Shown: positions 26,829-36,726 of the stretch, one piece after another
How the letters are laid out: each line of letters starts with the position of its first letter
How positions within the stretch are numbered: the first letter of the stretch is position 1
Source of the DNA: Isosphaeraceae bacterium
GTDB taxonomy: Bacteria > Planctomycetota > Planctomycetia > Isosphaerales > Isosphaeraceae
Direction of reading: 5' to 3'
DNA: 64,000 bases
Assembly: GCA_026004735.1 (NCBI GenBank)
Contig: BPJS01000001.1
Span: 3,421,641 to 3,485,640 of the forward strand
Program-made: the position numbers and the translations under genes
The notes under the pieces: generated by a model
Database searches by the model: none
The model's input: only the letters and a program-made list of their open reading frames with translations
Told to the model about the DNA's origin: nothing

Positions 26829-29317
26829 TAGCAACCAGTCCGCGGCCGAAGTGGTGCTGCCAGAGGCGGTTGACGATGACGCGGGCGAGCAAGCCGCCGG
26901 CGCCATGTTCGGTGTCGGTGATCCAGGCGGCCAGGGCGCGGCGGCGGTAGCTGGTGCGCCCGTCTTGGGGTGGGGGGATTTGCCAGTGTTTCTCGGCGTT
27001 TGGGGCGGTCATGAGGACGGGGAGGAAGCCTTGCTCGACGACCTCGAGTTTCTGGTTGGGGTCGCCGCGGCGGAGCAGGTGGGTGACGGGGAGGAAGTCG
27101 TCGCCCTGGGAGTGGAGACGGATAGCGGGGAGGCCCTCGGAGCAGATCATGGCCTTGGTGCCCTCGGGTCGAGGGGCAGCGCGGGCGTGGTCGTCGAGGG
27201 CCTGTTTGAGGGCGAGCCAACCCAGGTCGATGGTGCGGTACCAGGCCAGGAGGGCGGCCGATTGCTCGGGGCTGCGCGCGGCAGGCTCGACGGCCAGGAT
27301 GGCGCGGATGTCGGGGGGGATGGCGTCGTCGCCGAGGCCGACGGGTCGGGGTGCGTCGGTGACGGCGATGCGGAAGCGCCCGAGGTTGTGGCCGGCGTTG
27401 TTGTTGAAAGCCAGGGAGATCGTGAGGGTGGAGCCTGAGTCGGTGCGGAGCACCTGGCCGACTTCGAAGACGGCGGCCTGGTCGCGACCGATTTGCGGGT
27501 CGATGGCCCAGCCGGAGCGGGGGTCGTCATCGATGGCGGCCGAGGCGGGAAATCCGGTTTGCTCGAAGGTAGCCTTGGCGTTGATGAGTCGGGGTGAGAC
27601 AGTCATGCCGATGCCGAAACGTGGTCCGGCCTGGAGCGTGATCTGGGTCAGGGCGAAGTTGCCGTTGGCGGCGCGGCCTGGGCCGTGGTGGGGGAGGCGG
27701 TCGTCGGCGAGGGCTTCGATACGGAGGGCGGTGATGTCGGCCAGGTCGCAGGCGGCGGTGAGGGTGTAGACGTCGGCGTCGGCATTGGGTCCCTCAACGA
27801 AGAAGGAGCCGTCGGGCAAGCGGGTGAAGGAGGCGCCGGCCTGGGACTCGAGCTTGGAGGGTTCGAGGACGACCCAGCGTGGGGGGGTGTTGGGTCCGCT
27901 GCGATGGGACTCCCAGGCGGCGAGGCGGGCGGGGAGTTCGTCGCGCTCGAAGCGGTCCAACTGGGTCTGGTAGAAGGCCTGGTCACGCTGATGCCTGGCG
28001 CGAGCCTGCTCGAATTCGGCCTCGTTGGGGATGAGGTTGACCTCGGTGCGAACGGTGGTCGTGAAGGTGGCGAGCATGCGGTAGTAATCGCGGCTGCTGA
28101 TCGGATCATATTTATGATCGTGGCAGCGAGCGCAGCCGAGAGTCAGGCCGAGGAAGGCGGTGCCGGTGGTGGCGAGCATGTCGTCGAGTTCGTCGTAGCG
28201 TTCTTTTTCGACCTGGTTTTTGGTGATCTGGGTGCTGTGGGTACCGGCGCCGAGGAAGCCAGTGGCGGCCAGGGCGAGCGGGTTTTGGGGGTCGAGTTCG
28301 TCGCCAGCGAGTTGCCACTGGACGAACGTGTTGTAGGGGAGGTCGCGGTTGAGGGCTTCGATGACGAAGTCGCGGTAGGTGTAGGCGGTGGGGCGGTCGT
28401 AGTCATGCTCGAAGCCGTGGCTTTCAGCCCAGCGGGCGAGGTCGAGCCAGTGGCGGGCCCAGCGCTCGCCGTAGCCGGGGTTGTCGAGGAGGCGGTCGAC
28501 GAGGTGTTCGAAGGCGTCGGGCGCGGGATTTTCGAGGAAGGCGGCGGCTTGTTCGGGCGTCGGTGGCAGGCCGACGAGGTCGAAGGCAGCGCGGCGGAGC
28601 AGGGTCCGGCGGTCGGCCTCGGGCGCGGGGGAGAGTTGGTGGGCTTCGAGCTTGGCCAGGATGAAGCGGTCGATGGGGGTACGGCACCAGGTCGCGTTTT
28701 GAACGGACGGAGGCTCGACATCCTTGAGGGGCTGAAAGGCCCAATGCTGGCGGGCCTGTTCGAGGGAGAGGACGGGCTTCTCGGCGTTGGGGGCGGCCGT
28801 GGAGGGGGCCTCGATGCGGGGGTCCGGGGCGCCGCGCTTGACCCAGTCGACGAGGGTCGCGATTTCGGCGTCGGGGAGTTTGCCCTTGGGGGGCATGCGG
28901 AGAACCGGGTCGTCGTAGCGGATGGCCTGGATGAGCAGGCTGTCGTCGGGGTTACCCGGCTCGATGGCCGGTCCGGAGTCGCCGCCGGCGAGGGTGGTGG
29001 GGCGGGAATCGAGTAGAAGTCCGCCGCGCACGGTTTTGGCGGTGACGGCGTGGCACTCGTAGCAGCGCTCGACCAGGATCGGGCGGACCTTGGACTCGAA
29101 GAAGGCGAGGTCCTCGGCGGACGGCTGGTCGGCGGCGGCTGGCACGATCGAGACGACCAGCAGGGGCAGCAGGTTCATCGTCAACGAACCCGATCGAGTG
29201 AGCGGTAAGGCCAAATGAAATCAATTGTATTCGGTCGCAGCCAGCGGGTGAGGAGCTTAGGCGATGATGGAGATTCGGAGACGCTGGGAGCGGGAGGGGG
29301 CCGTGAGCGCGGGGAGG

Positions 29318-30319
29318 TTATCCGGAGGAGGCGCTGGCGCGAGGGGTCAGCGACCAGATGCGGAGGTGGCCGTCGTGGTGGGCGGTGGCGAGGCGGAGGC
29401 CGTCGGGGTGGAGGTCGAGCGAGCGGCCGGTGTTGGTGAGGTTGACTTTGTGGAATTCGTTGGGCTGGTCCGGCTTGAAGAACCAGAGCCAGCCGCCGCC
29501 GGTGCCGCCTGAGACCAGGATGAGGAAGCCGTCGGGGTGCCAGCGGACGCCCCAGCCGACGCCCTTGATGTCGTCCTTGGGTCGGAGGAGCGTTGGCTCG
29601 CCGGGGTTCGTGATATCGAAGAGAAGGACGGCGGGGTTCGAGACGGCGCCGAGGGGGTTGGACGCTTCGATCAGTCCAGAGGCGGCCAGGCGGCAGGCGT
29701 CGGGACTGAGGCTGAAGTCGCGGACGCCGCCGTAATCGACCCCCTGCCCGACCTCGTATTTGTAGAGTTTGGCGGCGTCGAGGCGGCGGATCTCGGCGCG
29801 GGTGGCGAGGTCCCAGAAGGTAATCCGGCCGAGCAGGTCGGCAGTGATCAGGGTGCGGCCGGAGTCGGCGTAGCGGACGGCGTAGACCGGGCGTTCGTGG
29901 CCGGGCAATTCGGCCTGGAGCGAGCCATCGGCCAGGGACCAGAGGCGGACCATGCGGTCGTTGCCGGCGGAGGCGACTTGGGAGCCGTCGGGGCTGACGC
30001 TCAGGGCGTTGATCCAGCCGTGGTGGGCGTCGATTGAGCGGGACGGTTCGGTGGCGTCGGCGGGCCAGACCAGGAGGCGGCCGTCGCCGCCGCCGGAGAC
30101 GAGGGTCCGGGCGTCGGAGGTGAGGTCGAGGGCGAAGACCCAGCTTTGGTGGCCCTTGAGCTGGGTTTTTTCGCCGGTTTCGAGGTTCCAGCGGAGGATC
30201 GACTCGTCCTCGGAGCCGGCGAAGGCGAAGGGGCCGGTCGGGGCGAAGCGGCAACAGACTAGTGGGCGGTTGTGGGCGAGGTCTTTGGCCAGGTGGGTCT
30301 GGAGCGGGTCGGCGGTCAT
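29318..30319 (-). CDS. WD40-repeat protein
   Basis: A 333-residue beta-propeller with about seven blades. Typical WD signatures include ILRWNLETG, LLVWPADAT, MVRLWSLADG, ITFWDLATRAE and LRIWSLTPR, with SPDGSQVASAGND-type strands. There is no signal peptide, so it is probably a cytoplasmic scaffold. The ATG overlaps the upstream DUF1501 stop (ATGA). WD40 proteins next to DUF1501/DUF1553 pairs are common in planctomycetes, but their partner is not known. Confidence 0.9.
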   Translation of the reverse strand: MTADPLQTHLAKDLAHNRPLVCCRFAPTGPFAFAGSEDESILRWNLETGEKTQLKGHQSWVFALDLTSDARTLVSGGGDGRLLVWPADATEPSRSIDAHHGWINALSVSPDGSQVASAGNDRMVRLWSLADGSLQAELPGHERPVYAVRYADSGRTLITADLLGRITFWDLATRAEIRRLDAAKLYKYEVGQGVDYGGVRDFSLSPDACRLAASGLIEASNPLGAVSNPAVLLFDITNPGEPTLLRPKDDIKGVGWGVRWHPDGFLILVSGGTGGGWLWFFKPDQPNEFHKVNLTNTGRSLDLHPDGLRLATAHHDGHLRIWSLTPRASASSG

Positions 30320-31599
30320 GCGAGCAGCTCCGGGACGGCATGGGCGGCCGGGTCGCCCATTTGGATGGGTCGGCCGTCGGTAGCGAAGTCGTCGGTGGGG
30401 TCGATGCCGACGGCCTGGAGGTAAGTGTGGAAGAGGTGGCCGGCGCCGATCTGGGCATCCTTGACCTCGGTGCCTTTGTCGTTGGTGGCGCCGAAGGCCT
30501 GGCCGGCCCGGATGCCGCAACCGGCCAAGGCGATCGACCAGCAGGCGTCCCAGTGGTCGCGGCCGTAGAGGTAATTGATGTTGGGGGTGCGGCCGAATTC
30601 GGACATGACGATGACGAGGGTGTGCTGGAGCAGTCCGCGTGCGGCGAGGTCTTCGATCAGGTTGGAGAAGCCCTGGTCGAACTCGCCGAGTTGTTCGAGG
30701 TGGAAGGAGAAGTTTTCGTTGTGGGTGTCGTAGTTGGAGTGGGTGACCTGGACGAAGGTGACGCCGGCCTCGATCAGGCGGCGGGCGAGCAGGCAATGGC
30801 GGCCGAAGTCGTGGGAGCCGTAGCGGGCCTGGTCGTTGCAGGATTCCTTGGTGACGTCGAAGACGTCGCGTTTTTCCATGAGCTGGCGGGCCTGGTCGAA
30901 GGTGGTGGTGTAGGCTTCGGTTTCGGCGGTGCGGCGGCGGGAGGCGAAGCGGTCGTTGGCGCGGATGCGGAGAGCGTGGCGGGCGTCGTCGGCCTCGGGG
31001 CTGAGGTGGCCGGGGCGTTGGGAGTTGGCTGGTGCGCGGCCGGCGCCGAGGTAGAGCGGCGCGTAGCGTGGGCCGAGGAAGGCGGCTTCGTTGCGGCCGA
31101 GGCCTCCCCCGCCGGGTGTGATGTGGATATAGCCGGGGAGGGGGTCGGTCTCGCGGCCGAGGACGCGGGCCATGACCGAGCCGATCTGGGGGTATTCCTG
31201 TCCGGGGAGCTGGGCGCGGCCGGTCTGCATTAGGTAAGCGCCCTTGCCGTGGTCGCCCATGGTGGCCGCGGAGGTGTTGAGACTGCGAACCAGGGCCAGG
31301 TGGTGCATGAGGCGGGCGGTGCGGGGGAGCAGTTCGCTGACCCAGATGCCGGGGACGCTGGTTTCGATAGCGCGGAACGGTCCGCCGGTTTCGGTGTGGG
31401 GTTTGGGGTCCCAGGATTCAAGCTGGCTGAGTCCGCCGGCCAGCCAGATGACCAGGACGTGTTTTTGTTGTTGCTGGAGTTGGAAGGCAGCGGCCGGGCG
31501 GACGAACGCCGAGAGGCCGAGACCGGCAGCCGAGGCGCCCAGGAAGCGGCGGCGTGAGAGAATGTGGGCCGGCGTCTTGCACGAATAAGGGCAACGCAT
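30316..31599 (-). CDS. DUF1501 Tat-exported protein (intact)
   Basis: A 427-residue DUF1501 protein, intact in one frame. The N-terminus SRRRFLGASAAGLGLSAFV is a Tat signal; the body has VLVIWLAGGLSQLESWDPKP, IHITPGGGGLGRNEAAFLG, VTHSNYDTHNENF, VIVMSEFGRTPNIN and DHWDACWSIALAGCGIRAG. It is the counterpart of the frameshifted copy at 24596 and sits 43 bases after its DUF1549/1553 partner. The biochemical role of DUF1501 proteins is not established. Confidence 0.9.
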   Translation of the reverse strand: MRCPYSCKTPAHILSRRRFLGASAAGLGLSAFVRPAAAFQLQQQQKHVLVIWLAGGLSQLESWDPKPHTETGGPFRAIETSVPGIWVSELLPRTARLMHHLALVRSLNTSAATMGDHGKGAYLMQTGRAQLPGQEYPQIGSVMARVLGRETDPLPGYIHITPGGGGLGRNEAAFLGPRYAPLYLGAGRAPANSQRPGHLSPEADDARHALRIRANDRFASRRRTAETEAYTTTFDQARQLMEKRDVFDVTKESCNDQARYGSHDFGRHCLLARRLIEAGVTFVQVTHSNYDTHNENFSFHLEQLGEFDQGFSNLIEDLAARGLLQHTLVIVMSEFGRTPNINYLYGRDHWDACWSIALAGCGIRAGQAFGATNDKGTEVKDAQIGAGHLFHTYLQAVGIDPTDDFATDGRPIQMGDPAAHAVPELLA

Positions 31600-31642
31600 G
31601 GGCAGGGTCCTGGTCAGGTCGGGGGGAATCCCGGGCCGCGAG

Positions 31643-33352
31643 TTAGTGATTGAAGCGGAATTCAGCGGAACTGAGCAGTGCCCAGGCCAGGTCGCGGAGG
31701 GCCCTGGGACGATGGTCGGCGTGAGAGGCGAGGTAGGCGGAGACGTCGAGGCGCTCGTCGCGGGTGGGGTAGCGTGAGAGGACGGCGAGGTAAAGCTCGT
31801 CGGCGATGAGGTCGGGGTTGGAGAGTTCGGCTAGTCGGGTGGTGAGGTTGCGACCGTTGGGGTTGAGCCAGCCTTGGATTGGATCGCCGTTGGCGAGGAA
31901 GAGGGCCTGGTGGACGGTGGGTTGGGAGGTCTCGTCGGGCTGTCCGGCGGCGGGGGCGAATTGGCGACGGAACGGGGCCAAGGACGGGCGGAGGCTCTGG
32001 TCGAGCTGGCGCTCGGCGAGCAGAGCGACGAGGCGAGCGCGTGGGGCGTCGGCGGTGGCGATGTCGCGGAGGCGGCCATCGGCGACAAGCAGGCGGTGTT
32101 GGATCTGCTCGCGTTGGGCCTCGACGATGCCGAGGGCCTGCATCACCGACCAGCCGAGCTGCTCGGGTGAGAGCGGACGGATGGCGGCGACGGTGAACCG
32201 GGCGGGGTCGATGGCTTCGGGATCGAGATCGGGAGGCGGTTCGCAGGCCCGTTGGTAGGCGCGGGTCGAGGCCAGGCAGCGGAGCAGGAAGCGGTAGTCG
32301 TAGCCGGAGTTGTGGAGTTCCTGGGCGAGGAGGTCGAGCAGCTCAGGGTGGCTGGGAGGGTTGTCGGCGTGGCTGAAGTCGAGGGGGTGGACCAGGCCGC
32401 GGCCGAAGAGCAAGGCCCAGAGGCGGTTGGCGGCGTTGCGGGCGAAGTCGGGGGTCGAGCTGGCGGTCAGGTCGGGGCCGAGCTGAGCCCGGCGGCTGTA
32501 GCGGGGGATGCTGGGGCGGTTGGGTAGGGGGTAGGCCCAATAGTCGCGCCCGGGGATGTGGGGGGGGTCGGGGCGGGGGGGGCCGTCGAGCAGGCGGGGG
32601 TCGGTGCGGTGCTCGACGTTCTTCTTGAAGACGGATTTGAAGGTGACGTCGCCGTCGGCGGATTCGCTGAGCGTGGGACGGCCCTGGGAGCCGGTGAGGG
32701 TGGAGGTGCGGGACAGGTAGGCAAAGAGGCCGTAGTAGTGGGCCTGTTTGTAGTCGTCGATCAGGGGGTGGTCGTGGCACTGGGCACACTGGAGGTCGCG
32801 ACCAAGGAAGAGGCGGCCGATGTCGCGAGTCAGCAAGTGGGGATCGGCGCCCCGGTCGAGGAGGAAGCGGGCTGGCCCGCGCTGGTCGGGTTGGGAGCCG
32901 TCGGCGGCGAGGATTTGGCGGACGAGGGCGTCGTAGGGAGTGTGGCGGGCGACGGAGTCGAAGAGGAAGTCGAGCCAGTCGGCTTCGGGGACGGCGGCGG
33001 CGGGGCGGCGTTCCATCCAGGAGACGTCGAGGACGTCGGCGAAGTGGCGGACGAAGGCCGGCGAGTCGAGGAGTTGGTCGATGAGGCGTTGCCGCTTGTC
33101 GGGGGAGGGGTCGTGGAGGAAGGCGCGGGCCTGATCGGCGGTAGGGATGACGCCGGCCAGGTCGAGCCAGATGCGGCGGAGGAATTCGGCGTCGGAGGCA
33201 GGGGCCGCGATGGGTCCGCCGGCCTGGGATTCGATGAGTTGGTCGACCCGTTCTGGGAGCGAGGTGGCGGTCGAGGGCGTTTGGGCGGGTGCGGGCAGGC
33301 CGGCCAGCAGGCCCAGAAGTCCGCCGAGGGCTGCAAGGAGAGGGCGGAGCAA
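31643..33352 (-). CDS. DUF1549-DUF1553 protein (intact)
   Basis: A 569-residue protein starting at TTG 33352, six bases after a perfect GGAGG; no ATG is available near the signal peptide (LLAALGGLLGLLAGLPAPAQ). It has DUF1549 (EFLRRIWLDLAGVIPTADQARAFL) with a single heme-type motif LQCAQCHDHPL and DUF1553 (NRLWALLFGRGLVHPLDFSHADNPPSHPELL). It lacks the N-terminal PSCyt1 domain of the gene at 26117. In the stretch equivalent to that gene's frameshift the run is G5 and the frame is intact. Confidence 0.88.
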   Translation of the reverse strand: MLRPLLAALGGLLGLLAGLPAPAQTPSTATSLPERVDQLIESQAGGPIAAPASDAEFLRRIWLDLAGVIPTADQARAFLHDPSPDKRQRLIDQLLDSPAFVRHFADVLDVSWMERRPAAAVPEADWLDFLFDSVARHTPYDALVRQILAADGSQPDQRGPARFLLDRGADPHLLTRDIGRLFLGRDLQCAQCHDHPLIDDYKQAHYYGLFAYLSRTSTLTGSQGRPTLSESADGDVTFKSVFKKNVEHRTDPRLLDGPPRPDPPHIPGRDYWAYPLPNRPSIPRYSRRAQLGPDLTASSTPDFARNAANRLWALLFGRGLVHPLDFSHADNPPSHPELLDLLAQELHNSGYDYRFLLRCLASTRAYQRACEPPPDLDPEAIDPARFTVAAIRPLSPEQLGWSVMQALGIVEAQREQIQHRLLVADGRLRDIATADAPRARLVALLAERQLDQSLRPSLAPFRRQFAPAAGQPDETSQPTVHQALFLANGDPIQGWLNPNGRNLTTRLAELSNPDLIADELYLAVLSRYPTRDERLDVSAYLASHADHRPRALRDLAWALLSSAEFRFNH

Positions 33353-33569
33353 AGGACGCCTCCGAGGCAAAAGGAGGGCGGCCGAAGCCGATCGGGTCGA
33401 TCCTCCGGGCTGGAGCGGTCCAGCAAGGCGGGAAGAGGGTCGAGCCGAGGCTGGCAGGTCAGGGCCGTTGAAGGCCGCCAACCTGTCCGGTTGTCGAAAG
33501 CTTGTTAAACATACTACGGACAATGGGGGGTTGCAATGGGGAACAGGGTGGGCAAGGAGCGGGGGGTTG

Positions 33570-34409
33570 TTAGTGGGCGGTGAAGACGGGGATGCCGGCG
33601 CCTTCGAGGAGGCTGCGGGTGGTGGAGCCAAGGAAGAATTCGCGGATCGGGCCCTGGCCGAAGGCGCCGATAACGAGCAAGGAGGCGTTGAGGCGTTGGA
33701 CGGCGCCGACGATGGCGTGCTGAGGCTGGTAGGCGCCGTCGAAGGGGTGGGGTTGGGCGTCGAGTTGGTGGGCGTGGAGGAAGGAGACGGCTTTTTCGAC
33801 GGTTCGCTCAGCGATGTCGTGTTCGCGGTCGACGCTGAGGACGTGGATGGGGCGGCCGACGCCGAGTCCGGAGGCGACGAAGTCGTAAAGGGCCTGGGAG
33901 GAGCGTAGGGAACCGTCGAAGGCGACGAGGACTGGTCCGTCGAGGGGGTTGTCGGGCAGAGCGGGGACGGAGATGACCGGCCGAGGGCATTCCTGGAGGA
34001 GGTGCTGGTGGGTGGAGTCGGGTTCGGTGATCCAGCCGTGCTCGAAGTGGGTGTGGAGGCCGATGAGGACCAGGTCGAAGCGATGGGCTTCGTCGGCGAG
34101 GCGGGCGTGGGGGGTGCCGTAGTCGAGGTGGGTGGAGGCAGACAGACCAGCGGCGCGACAGGCGGCTTCGAAGCGAGCCAAGGCGGCCTCGCATTCGGTG
34201 CGGGCGTGGGCGAGCAGGGAGGCGTCGCCCGGGGCGCCGTAGCCTTCGGGGAAGACCGAGGCTTGGGAGAGGCGGATCCCCGGCTCGTCGACGACGGCGC
34301 AGCCGACGAGCCGGGAACCGTGACGGGTGGCCAGGGCCAGGGCCAGGTCGATCGCGGGCTGGCCGTCGGCCGAGCCGTCGATGGCGACCATCAGGGTGCG
34401 GAGCATCAT
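33570..34409 (-). CDS. Universal stress protein, two UspA domains
   Basis: A 279-residue cytoplasmic protein with two UspA folds. Domain one begins LRTLMVAIDGSADGQPAIDLALALA; domain two begins GPVLVAFDGSLRSSQALYDFVASG and ends with SLLVIGAFGQGPIREFFLGSTTRSLLEGAGIPVF, the ATP-binding G-x2-G-x9-G(S/T) pattern. Only the second domain has this complete motif. The start ATG pair at 34409/34406 has no strong ribosome site. It is next to csrA on the same strand but probably transcribed separately. Confidence 0.92.
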   Translation of the reverse strand: MMLRTLMVAIDGSADGQPAIDLALALATRHGSRLVGCAVVDEPGIRLSQASVFPEGYGAPGDASLLAHARTECEAALARFEAACRAAGLSASTHLDYGTPHARLADEAHRFDLVLIGLHTHFEHGWITEPDSTHQHLLQECPRPVISVPALPDNPLDGPVLVAFDGSLRSSQALYDFVASGLGVGRPIHVLSVDREHDIAERTVEKAVSFLHAHQLDAQPHPFDGAYQPQHAIVGAVQRLNASLLVIGAFGQGPIREFFLGSTTRSLLEGAGIPVFTAH

Positions 34410-34597
34410 GGCGGGCGGAGTCTCGACCGATGAGCCATGAATCTGCGACCGCAGTCCGTGGCGGAGGGTCGCTGGGAGCGGTCTAAAGGTTTTAAGAGGT
34501 CCGGACGGTGCCTCAATGGGGAGGGGAGCCGGGGTCCGTAGCATGCCTCGGGCCGATTCGGTCCCCCGATGCGGCGGCACGATCCGGATCTTACAGC

Positions 34598-34909
34598 TTA
34601 TGGTACGGGGTGAGAGGGATGGGTGTCGCGGGTCGAGGATCGGCCACGGGCGCGGCTGTTGACGGCGAACGACAGAGGGCCGCCGTGGTCGAGGTTGCAT
34701 GAAGCGGAGAAGAGGCGATTCTGGCTGCCGGTCTGCTTCCAGGCGACTTGGGTGGAGGGGATGCCGACCAGTTCGTCGCGGACGATGCGGACGTCTGGGG
34801 GTGCTTCGATGCCGAGGCGGACTTGATTGCCGCGGATGGCGAGCACGGTGACGCGGATCGAGCCGTTGATGAGGAGGCTCTGGTCGGTTTTGCGGCTCAG
34901 GACGAGCAT
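34598..34909 (-). CDS. csrA: CsrA translational regulator with C-terminal extension
   Basis: An RNA-binding post-transcriptional regulator. The first 50 residues are a standard CsrA core: MLVLSRKTDQSLLI, then VTVLAIRGNQVRLGIEAPPDVRIVRDEL, including the conserved Arg of VRLGI. CsrA proteins are usually 60-80 residues; this one has 103, with about 50 extra residues (Ser/Arg/Gln-rich, no fold recognised). The extension may be real or an artefact of a missed stop. No FliW gene is adjacent. Confidence 0.85.
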   Translation of the reverse strand: MLVLSRKTDQSLLINGSIRVTVLAIRGNQVRLGIEAPPDVRIVRDELVGIPSTQVAWKQTGSQNRLFSASCNLDHGGPLSFAVNSRARGRSSTRDTHPSHPVP

Positions 34910-35556
34910 AGGAGTGTCTCTGTACTCAGGAGTCCGGGGTCGAGTGGAATGGAGACTGGCTCGGGAGAGGTCGGCCACGGCCGTCCGCCGGAGTTGCCGG
35001 AGAGATGGAGAGCGGCCGACTGGCTCGCGTCGATGGTCCGGAATGTGGCGTCGGGAGGCTGAATCGGCGGCAAGGAGCCAGGGCCGAGCCGAGCCGGCGG
35101 ATCGCCGCTGAAAGGGGCGACGAGGCCGGTCGAGCCTGGTTCAGACGCGGGAGGACGATCTGGGCGAGCAGAGAGCACAGGGGCGGGTGAGCGGACCGGT
35201 TGATGGGTCGCTCGGTTGCAGGTCCACGGCCGCACGGGACCGCTTGGCGCCCGGCTCGGGTAAAGTCAAGCCGAGTGACCGTCCGGGCATCGGACGGATC
35301 TCCTCCACGGAGCCGCAGTCGCGGGATGCTCTGCTGGGATGACAGAGGCGACAGGGTCCGCGGGCGACATGCCGCTCGTGAGCAGTCGCAAGGCACTATG
35401 TAAACAGTTCCGGTTCGGAGAGCAAGAGGAAATTTGTCAGACGTGACTGGGTAGGGGCGGTGTTGATGTACGCCGGGCGGATGGGTGGATAGACTTGGAG
35501 GGGTTGAGGGAGCGAGTTCGCCTAGGCGAGACGGCTGGGGCGAAGGGCTAGCGGCG
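34910..35556. other. Long intergenic region between csrA and the sensor-kinase cassette
   Basis: The longest gap in the window, 647 bases, between divergent genes. It is less GC-rich toward 35390-35470 (TAAACAGTTCC, AGGAAATTTGTCAGACG). It must hold the promoters of csrA and of the globin-coupled kinase; no confident promoter, small gene or RNA fold is recognised. A non-coding RNA that titrates CsrA would be expected somewhere near such a gene, but I see no repeated GGA hairpins. Confidence 0.5.
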
Positions 35557-36726
35557 ATGCAGACGGAACGGATGCTCGATCGGATGCGTCGGATCGAGGC
35601 GTATGTGGGGTGGACCGAGGCCGACGCGGCCCGGCTGGCGGGGGTGCGGGCGTGGCTGGGTCGGGCGTTGCCGGATTTGGTAGAGGACTTTTACGCGGCG
35701 ATTGAGCGGGACGAGGAGGCGCGGGGGTTGCTGACGGGGGGACCGGAGCAGGTGGCTCGGCTCCGCGGGTCGTTGACTCGTTGGCTGGAGGAGTTGCTGG
35801 GCGGTCCGTATGATCGGGCCTACTGGGAGCGGCGGTATCGGGTGGGATTGCGGCATGTGGAGGTGGGGGTGGACCCGCTGATCACGTCGGCAGCGATGGC
35901 GCGGCTACGGGCAGGTTTGGTGGGAGCACTGCTTTCGGGCTGGCCGGCGGGGCAGCCTGGGTTGGCGGAGACAGCGCGGTCGTTGCATTTGCGGTTGGAT
36001 CTGGATCATGCGCTGATGACCTATGCCTATCAGTCGGAGTTGTTGGAGCGGACGCAGCGGGTCGAGCGGCTGGCGACGCTGGGGCAGATCGCGGGGGGCG
36101 TGGCGCATGAGCTACGGAATCCGCTGAACGTGATGAAGACCTCGATTTACTATTTGAAGAACGTGCGGCATGCGCCGGCGGAGAAGGTGGAGGAGCACTT
36201 GGAGCGGATTGAGCGGCAAGTGGGCCTGGCCAATGGGGTGATCACGGCGCTTTCGGATTTTGCGCGGACGCCGATGCCGACGGTTGGTCCGGTGCGATTG
36301 GAGGGCTTGGTCGAGGAGGCGCTGGAGGTGAACCCGGCGCCGGCTGCGGTGGAGCTGGTCCGTCGGTATGGTGAGGAGTCGGCGTGGGTGGTTTGCGACG
36401 CTGATCAAGTGGGGATTGTGGTGGCGAACCTGTTGCGTAACGCGTACGACGCGATGCCGGGAGGGGGACGGCTGGAGCTGGCGATTCGGCGGGAAGGTCC
36501 GTGGTGGGGGCTGGATGTGTCGGACACGGGGCAGGGAATCGCGGCGGAGGATCTGGGGAAGGTTCAGGAACCGCTGTACACGACCAAGGCGCGGGGGTTG
36601 GGCTTGGGGCTGGCGATTGCGCGGTTGTTGCTGGAGAGGAATCAGGGGCAGTTGCGGGTCCAGAGCCAGCCTGGCTGCGGGAGCACGTTTACGATTTTGC
36701 TGCGATCGGTGGAGCCGCCACGATGA
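35557..36726 (+). CDS. Globin-coupled sensor histidine kinase
   Basis: A 389-residue soluble kinase. Residues about 10-160 are a protoglobin-type sensor domain (ADAARLAGVRAWLGRALPDLVEDFYAAIE, then RYRVGLRHVEVGVDP), with His100 the likely heme-proximal ligand, so it should sense oxygen or another gas. Residues 170-200 hold the dimerisation helix with phospho-acceptor His184 (GGVAHELRNPLNVM). The ATP-binding domain has the N box (NLLRNAYDAMP), DVSDTGQGIA and GLGLGLAIARLLL. No membrane helices. The start is ATG 35557. It overlaps the dual-receiver gene by ATGA. Confidence 0.9.
   Translation: MQTERMLDRMRRIEAYVGWTEADAARLAGVRAWLGRALPDLVEDFYAAIERDEEARGLLTGGPEQVARLRGSLTRWLEELLGGPYDRAYWERRYRVGLRHVEVGVDPLITSAAMARLRAGLVGALLSGWPAGQPGLAETARSLHLRLDLDHALMTYAYQSELLERTQRVERLATLGQIAGGVAHELRNPLNVMKTSIYYLKNVRHAPAEKVEEHLERIERQVGLANGVITALSDFARTPMPTVGPVRLEGLVEEALEVNPAPAAVELVRRYGEESAWVVCDADQVGIVVANLLRNAYDAMPGGGRLELAIRREGPWWGLDVSDTGQGIAAEDLGKVQEPLYTTKARGLGLGLAIARLLLERNQGQLRVQSQPGCGSTFTILLRSVEPPR

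Larger units (their letters stand above)
26117..29178 (-). pseudogene. PSCyt1-DUF1549-DUF1553 cytochrome-like protein, two frameshifts
   Basis: Typical planctomycete multi-domain protein. A signal peptide is followed by a PSCyt1 domain with heme-binding CYECH (VRPILVERCYECHA), DUF1549 with a second heme motif (LGCARCHDHKYDP), a central beta-sandwich (about 390-640) and DUF1553. The frame breaks after HHFGRGLVATP (run at 26823-26828) and again after LALTRYP (26266-26271). Removing one C at each gives a single 1019-residue protein ending in a normal DUF1553 tail (LALADFCQVLLCSSEFIFID). Both breaks occur in the same 9-mer. DUF1501 follows 20 bases later. Confidence 0.88.

Noticed and set aside
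27685..29016. Plus-strand open frame opposite the PSCyt1 protein
   Set aside because: Shadow frame with Gly/Val/Glu bias; the minus strand has two heme motifs and family domains.
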